From Limnohabitans sp. 2KL-27 (lineage in GTDB: Bacteria; Pseudomonadota; Gammaproteobacteria; Burkholderiales; Burkholderiaceae_C), in assembly GCF_001269345.1 (NCBI RefSeq), contig NZ_CXOP01000002.1, positions 2,356,853 to 2,420,852 of the forward strand: a stretch of 64,000 nucleotides of DNA, in the 5' to 3' direction. Under the pieces are notes generated by a model. That model saw only the letters and a list, made by a program, of their open reading frames with translations. It did no database searches and was not told the origin of the DNA. Position 1 is the first letter of the stretch. Each line of letters starts with the position of its first letter. Below, piece by piece: positions 59,989 to 64,000 of the stretch. The translations under genes were made by a program, and so were the position numbers.

Positions 59989-60963
59989 ATGCAACGTCGC
60001 GCCCTACACCTCAGCCTGCTGGCTGGCCTGCTCGCTGTTTCCGGCTTTGTGTCGGCCCAAACCAAGTGGGACCTGCCCGCCGCTTACCCCGCCACCAACT
60101 TCCACTCGGTCAACATGACCCAGTTCGCAGCCGATGTGGACAAGGCCACCGCGGGCAAGCTCAAAATCACCGTGCACGCCAACGCCTCTTTGTTCAAGGC
60201 CCCTGAAATCAAGCGTGCTGTGCAAGGCGGTCAGGCCCAATTGGGCGAAATTTTGTTGGTCAACTTCCAAAACGAATGGCAACCCTTTGGTGCAGATGGC
60301 CTGCCCTTTTTGGCGGACAGCTACGACGAGTCCATGAAGCTCTACAAAGCCCAAAAGCCACTGCTGGAAAAGAAGCTGGCCGAGCAAGGCATGATGCTTT
60401 TGTACTCTGTGGCCTGGCCTCCACAGGGCATCTACAGCAAAAAACCGATCAACAGTGCGGCCGACCTCAAGGGCATCAAGTGGCGCGCTTACAGCCCGAC
60501 CACCGCCAAAATCGCTGAACTGGTCGGTGCCCAACCCGTGACCGTGCAAGCGGCCGAGTTCTCGCAGGCTTTGGCCACAGGCGTGGTCGAATCGACCATG
60601 ACCTCCGGTGCCACTGGCGTGGACAGCAAGCTGTACGAACACCTCAAGTACTACTATGACGTGCAAGCCTGGTTGCCCAAAAACGCGGTGATCGCCAACA
60701 AAAAAGCCTTTGACGCGCTGGACAAGCCTACCCAAGACGCTTTGCTCAAAGCCGCTGCTGCGGCCGAGACCCGGGGCTGGACCGAATCTCGCAAAGTCAA
60801 CACCACCACACTGGAAACCCTCAAGGCCAACGGCATGACGGTCGCCCCTCCTTCAGCGCAACTCAAAGCCGACATGAAAAAAGTGGGCGACACCATCATG
60901 AAAGAGTGGCTGGAAAAGTCCGGTGCTGAAGGCAAGGCCATCGTCGACGCGTTCAACCGCTGA
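59989..60963 (+). CDS. TRAP transporter substrate-binding protein (DctP type)
   Basis: A periplasmic binding protein of 324 residues. The signal peptide ends SAQ-T (residues 1-22). KWDLPAAYPATNFHSVNMTQ starts the first lobe, and VQAAEFSQALATGVVESTMT with LKYYYDVQAW is the DctP signature between lobes. The ATG at 59989 has CAGGAG upstream; the frame back to 59923 is rejected. It starts a three-gene TRAP operon divergent from the oxoprolinase genes, suggesting uptake of oxoproline, a hydantoin or a related acid. Ligand unproven. Confidence 0.93.
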   Translation: MQRRALHLSLLAGLLAVSGFVSAQTKWDLPAAYPATNFHSVNMTQFAADVDKATAGKLKITVHANASLFKAPEIKRAVQGGQAQLGEILLVNFQNEWQPFGADGLPFLADSYDESMKLYKAQKPLLEKKLAEQGMMLLYSVAWPPQGIYSKKPINSAADLKGIKWRAYSPTTAKIAELVGAQPVTVQAAEFSQALATGVVESTMTSGATGVDSKLYEHLKYYYDVQAWLPKNAVIANKKAFDALDKPTQDALLKAAAAAETRGWTESRKVNTTTLETLKANGMTVAPPSAQLKADMKKVGDTIMKEWLEKSGAEGKAIVDAFNR

Positions 60964-60967
60964 TCGC

Positions 60968-61477
60968 ATGCGTCGATTGCTCAACGCCATTTATGCCAGC
61001 ACCGCCGCCTTGGCGGCGCTGTGCATGTGCGGCCTGCTCTTCATGGTGCTGCTGTCCATTTTGAGCCGGCAGCTCCATGTCCATGTGCCCGGCACAGATG
61101 CCTATGCGGGGTATCTGATGGCCGGTGCGGGCTTTTTGGCGCTGGCCCACACCTTGAAGCGGGGCGAACACATCCGCGTCACCTTGGTGCTGGGCTTGTT
61201 CAAGGGCGCAGCACGCCGAGGCTTGGAAGTGTTCAGCCTGTCACTGGCGAGCCTGTTGGCCTGTTTGTTCGCCTTCTACAGCTGCCGCTTGGTGTGGCAA
61301 TCCATCGAATTCCACGACATCTCGACCGGCAACGACGCCACGCCTTTGTGGATTCCGCAGCTGGCCATGGCTTTGGGCACGGTGATTTTTGCGCTGGCCT
61401 TTGTCGATGAGCTGGTGCTGGAAGTTCGCGGGCAACGTGCAGCACCCGACAGCGGCGAGATGCTGCGCAACGAATGA
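60968..61477 (+). CDS. TRAP transporter small permease (DctQ type)
   Basis: A small membrane protein of 169 residues with four predicted helices (about residues 12-32, 45-65, 85-107 and 125-147). GTDAYAGYLMAGAGFLALAH and LKRGEHIRVTLVLGL are the DctQ signature region. The ATG at 60968 lies 4 bases after the binding-protein stop. It forms the membrane unit with the DctM-type protein encoded 6 bases downstream and uses a sodium or proton gradient. Confidence 0.92.
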   Translation: MRRLLNAIYASTAALAALCMCGLLFMVLLSILSRQLHVHVPGTDAYAGYLMAGAGFLALAHTLKRGEHIRVTLVLGLFKGAARRGLEVFSLSLASLLACLFAFYSCRLVWQSIEFHDISTGNDATPLWIPQLAMALGTVIFALAFVDELVLEVRGQRAAPDSGEMLRNE

Positions 61478-61483
61478 GCCGCC

Positions 61484-62785
61484 ATGAATGACTTGATGAT
61501 CACAGGACTGTTGGTCCTGACCTTGTTTCTGATTTTGGGCAGTGGCGTGTGGATTGGCCTGACCCTCTCAGGGGTGGCATGGGTGGGCATGCAAATGTTT
61601 TCCGCGAGACCCGCCGGGGACGCCATGGCGGTGACCATCTGGGGCTCCGCATCGAGCTGGACGCTCACCGCCCTGCCCCTGTTCATCTGGATGGGGGAAA
61701 TCTTGTTTCGCACCCGCCTGAGCCAGGACATGTTCAAGGGCTTGGCGCCTTGGATGCAGGCCCTGCCCGGGCGCTTGCTGCACACCAACGTGGTGGGCTG
61801 CGCCATTTTTGCCGCGGTCTCCGGCTCGAGCGCGGCCACCTGCGCCACGATTGGCAAGATGACCTTGCCCGAGCTGCAAAAACGCGGCTACCCCGAAGAC
61901 ATGGTCATTGGCACGCTGTCTGGCTCCGGCACCTTGGGCCTCTTGATCCCGCCGTCCATCATCATGATCGTGTACGGCGTGGCGGCCGATGTGTCGATCG
62001 CCCAGCTCTTCATCGCCGGGGTCTTGCCTGGCTTGCTCCTGGCGGGGTTGTTTTCTGGTTACATCGTGGTGTGGTCACTGCGCCACCCAGACCAAATCCC
62101 GCCGCGGGATGCCCCCATGAGTTTCATGGAGAAGCTCCAGGCGTCCAGCAGCCTGATCCCTGTGGTCTTGCTGATTGCGGCGGTCTTGGGCTCCATTTAC
62201 ACCGGCTTTGCGACGGCCACCGAGGCGGCTGCCGTGGGCGTGTTGGGCGCTTTGGTGCTGTCTGCTTTGCAGGGCTCCATGAGTTGGGCTGTGTTCAAAG
62301 ACGCCTTGATGGGCGCCACGCGCCTGTACTGCATGATTGCGCTGATTTTGGCGGGCGCTGCGTTTTTGACCTTGTCCATGGGCTACATCGGCCTGCCGCG
62401 CCATTTGGCCGAATGGATCGGCAGTCTGGGTCTGAGTCCCTTTGCGCTCATCATGGCTTTGATGGTGTTTTTCGTCATTTTGGGGTGCTTCCTGGACGGC
62501 ATCTCGATGGTGGTGCTGACCATGGGCGTGCTCATGCCCACGGTGCAAAAAGCGGGCATCGACCCGATCTGGTTTGGCATCTTCATCGTGTTTGTGGTCG
62601 AGATGGCGCAGATCACGCCCCCGGTGGGCTTCAACCTGTTTGTGCTGCAAGGCATGACCGGCAAGCAACTGCCCTACATCGCCCGGGTGTCCATGCCGAT
62701 GTTCTTCCTGATGGTGGGCGCGGTGTTGCTGATTTACTTTGTGCCCGGCATCGTGACCTGGTTGCCAACACAGATGAAACTCTGA
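61484..62785 (+). CDS. TRAP transporter large permease (DctM type)
   Basis: The transport subunit of 433 residues with twelve or so predicted helices including re-entrant hairpins. GSSAATCATIGKMTLPELQK and GTLGLLIPPSIIMIVYG are the DctM signatures, repeated in inverted form near EMAQITPPVGFNLFVLQGM. The ATG at 61484 lies 6 bases after the small permease. A long open frame on the same strand from 61549 to 62790 is a high-G+C shadow. The operon ends at a possible terminator at 62816. Confidence 0.94.
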   Translation: MNDLMITGLLVLTLFLILGSGVWIGLTLSGVAWVGMQMFSARPAGDAMAVTIWGSASSWTLTALPLFIWMGEILFRTRLSQDMFKGLAPWMQALPGRLLHTNVVGCAIFAAVSGSSAATCATIGKMTLPELQKRGYPEDMVIGTLSGSGTLGLLIPPSIIMIVYGVAADVSIAQLFIAGVLPGLLLAGLFSGYIVVWSLRHPDQIPPRDAPMSFMEKLQASSSLIPVVLLIAAVLGSIYTGFATATEAAAVGVLGALVLSALQGSMSWAVFKDALMGATRLYCMIALILAGAAFLTLSMGYIGLPRHLAEWIGSLGLSPFALIMALMVFFVILGCFLDGISMVVLTMGVLMPTVQKAGIDPIWFGIFIVFVVEMAQITPPVGFNLFVLQGMTGKQLPYIARVSMPMFFLMVGAVLLIYFVPGIVTWLPTQMKL

Positions 62786-62815
62786 GCTGAAAGCCAGCTT
62801 CATCCTCTATGATTC

Positions 62816-62838
62816 AACCCGTCCCCAGAGGACGGGTT
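62816..62838 (+). terminator. Hairpin after TRAP operon, possible terminator
   Basis: AACCCGTCC (62816-62824) pairs with GGACGGGTT (62830-62838) around CCAGA. The following GTTCATTT is only moderately T-rich, so termination may be partial. Confidence 0.55.
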
Positions 62839-62864
62839 GTTCATTTGGGACGATAAGGATTGAT

Positions 62865-63875
62865 GTGTTCAAGAATGTGATGGTTTACCGCATCGGCGAG
62901 GGCTTTGCGCCCAGTTTGGCCGATGTGCAGGCGGCGTTGGAGCCGGTCCAATTTGTGGAATGTGGCGCCAGCCAGGACAAGTCGATCGGCTGGGTGCCCC
63001 CAAGGGGCGAGGCCCATGGGCCCTTGGTTGAATCGGTGGCCGGGCAATGGATCCTGAAGCTCATGATCGAGTCCAAGGCGGTGCCGGGCAATGTGGTGCG
63101 GCGCAAAGCCGACGAGCGCATTGCCGAAATCGAAGCCGCCACCGGACGCAAGCCCGGCAAAAAAGAAAAGCGCGATTTGATGGACGAGGTGCTGCTGTCG
63201 CTGCTGCCGCAGGCTTTCGCGCGCCAGTCCACGGTGCTGGTGTGGATGGACCTGGAAAACCGCCGCCTGATGCTCAATGCTGGCAGCCAAGGCAAGGCCG
63301 ACGAAGTCATGTCCGCGCTGATGCACGTGATGGGTGGCTTGTCGGTCTCATTGATACAGACTGTGACTTCGCCCCAAGCGGCCATGACCCAGTGGCTGCT
63401 GGCCCCCACGCCCGACGAGTGGCCGTCGGATTTGACTGTGGAGCGCGAAACCGTGCTCAAGTCCACCGGCGAAGACGCCGCCAGCGTGCGCTTTACGCGG
63501 CACCACTTGGCCAACGACGATGTGCGCAAGCACGTCATGGAGGGCAAGCTGCCCACCCAACTGGCGCTCAGCTGGGACGGCCGGGTGGCCTTTGTCTTGA
63601 CCGAGACGCTGCAGCTGAAAAAAGTGCAGTACCTCGATGGCGTGATGGACGAGTCGGGCACCGACAAGAACGAAGACCGCTTTGACGCCGATGTGGCCTT
63701 GTCCACCGGCTTACTGGGGCCGCTGATCGACAGCCTGATGGAAGCACTGGGTGGTGAGATGGAATTGGGTGCCGCTGCGGCCGACCAAACCATTCCCAAG
63801 CCCACGCGCACCGTGATCAACTCAACGGTCGCCTCGGGCGCAGCAGCTGGCAGCAACGAAGACCCGCCGTTTTAA
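62865..63875 (+). CDS. rdgC: Recombination-associated protein RdgC
   Basis: A 336-residue RdgC, a ring-forming non-specific DNA-binding protein that restrains RecA. MFKNVMVYRIG at the start, CGASQDKSIGWVPP with the tip region, and LVESVAGQWILKLMIESKAV are family signatures; the C-terminus has a longer Ala/Gly/Ser-rich tail than E. coli RdgC (303 residues). The start is GTG at 62865; an ATG two bases earlier is out of frame. In Neisseria it supports pilin variation. It lies alone between the TRAP operon and crcB. Confidence 0.93.
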   Translation: MFKNVMVYRIGEGFAPSLADVQAALEPVQFVECGASQDKSIGWVPPRGEAHGPLVESVAGQWILKLMIESKAVPGNVVRRKADERIAEIEAATGRKPGKKEKRDLMDEVLLSLLPQAFARQSTVLVWMDLENRRLMLNAGSQGKADEVMSALMHVMGGLSVSLIQTVTSPQAAMTQWLLAPTPDEWPSDLTVERETVLKSTGEDAASVRFTRHHLANDDVRKHVMEGKLPTQLALSWDGRVAFVLTETLQLKKVQYLDGVMDESGTDKNEDRFDADVALSTGLLGPLIDSLMEALGGEMELGAAAADQTIPKPTRTVINSTVASGAAAGSNEDPPF

Positions 63876-63920
63876 GACACGCCCAACACCCGCCAAACAC
63901 CCGCATAAAGGAGCCACCCC

Positions 63921-64000
63921 ATGCTCACGGTGATCGCGATCTGTCTTGGCGCTTGCGTGGGGGCGCTCTCGCGTTGGCAGTTGGGTTTGTGGCTCAACCC
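63921..64000 (+). CDS. crcB: CrcB/FluC fluoride channel, 5' end only
   Basis: Only the first 26 codons are inside the window. MLTVIAICLGACVGALSRWQ matches the first helix of the CrcB/FluC fluoride exporter family, which usually has about 125 residues. AAAGGAG precedes the ATG at 63921. It follows rdgC by 45 bases. No fluoride riboswitch is apparent in the short gap. Confidence 0.8.
   Translation, partial: MLTVIAICLGACVGALSRWQLGLWLN

Noticed and set aside
61549-62790. Second plus-strand frame of 413 codons within the TRAP large permease
   Set aside because: Product is His/Gly-rich without membrane helices, whereas the other frame has all DctM signatures.

Overview
The window is a 64 kb stretch of a G+C-rich bacterial chromosome. 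Gene content and order point to a betaproteobacterium of the order Burkholderiales, most likely Comamonadaceae. The signs are the fused aroA-cmk gene in a gyrA-serC-pheA-tyrA-aroA/cmk-rpsA-ihfB-lapA-lapB string, the folC-SPOR-cvpA-purF-metZ order, a pcm-rhodanese-tolC trio next to the lipopolysaccharide locus, and a tmRNA tag ending in LAA. This is judged from the sequence and from memory of family layouts; no database was searched. Most of the window is ordinary core chromosome. There is no prophage, CRISPR array, insertion sequence or rRNA operon.

Layout. Positions 28-2206 hold a divergent LysR regulator and glutaryl-CoA dehydrogenase. Positions 2283-9706 hold an RND-type efflux set (TetR repressor with an operator over its own promoter, membrane-fusion protein, pump) followed by a Pcm-like methyltransferase, a rhodanese and a TolC-type outer-membrane channel. 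Positions 9805-17444 are a mostly minus-strand lipopolysaccharide locus: manB, an LpcC-like mannosyltransferase, waaA and two family-2 glycosyltransferases chained by ATGA overlaps, then an A+T-richer patch with a decayed O-antigen ligase and one more glycosyltransferase. Positions 17554-23230 hold ogt, an EamA exporter, an RlmN-like enzyme, slyX, metK with a structured leader RNA, a host-attachment-family protein, Hsp20 and the first of three tRNA genes. Positions 23288-30298 are tRNA-Glu, tRNA-Ala and the minus-strand string folC, SPOR protein, cvpA, purF, metZ, gltX.

Positions 30349-35116 carry an ArsC-like reductase, a glycine-zipper protein, ppnP, argG, an unusual nested inverted repeat, murB and a YajQ protein. 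Positions 35129-39674 carry a 2OG-Fe dioxygenase, a short core-MetE methionine synthase, a flavin monooxygenase and an acyl-CoA ligase. Positions 39908-43189 carry a response regulator with an excisionase-like HTH, tmRNA, gph, ubiG and an OmpA protein. Positions 43426-55522 are the gyrA to comEA string. Positions 55526-62785 hold a fused 5-oxoprolinase/hydantoinase and its MarR-like neighbour, divergent from a complete TRAP transporter. The window ends with rdgC and the start of a CrcB fluoride channel gene.

How it fits together. Lipopolysaccharide work is spread over several places: sugar supply by ManB, Kdo and core transfer by WaaA and the glycosyltransferases, and control of LPS synthesis by LapA/LapB. 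Aromatic amino acid synthesis (PheA, TyrA, AroA) is coupled with SerC and Cmk. Sulfur and methyl metabolism recurs as MetZ, MetK and the core-MetE enzyme. The least explained items are the metK leader, whose anti-Shine-Dalgarno segment and possible pseudoknot suggest a metabolite-sensing RNA, the nested inverted repeat between argG and murB, and the core-MetE enzyme set among oxygen-using enzymes without a visible partner.
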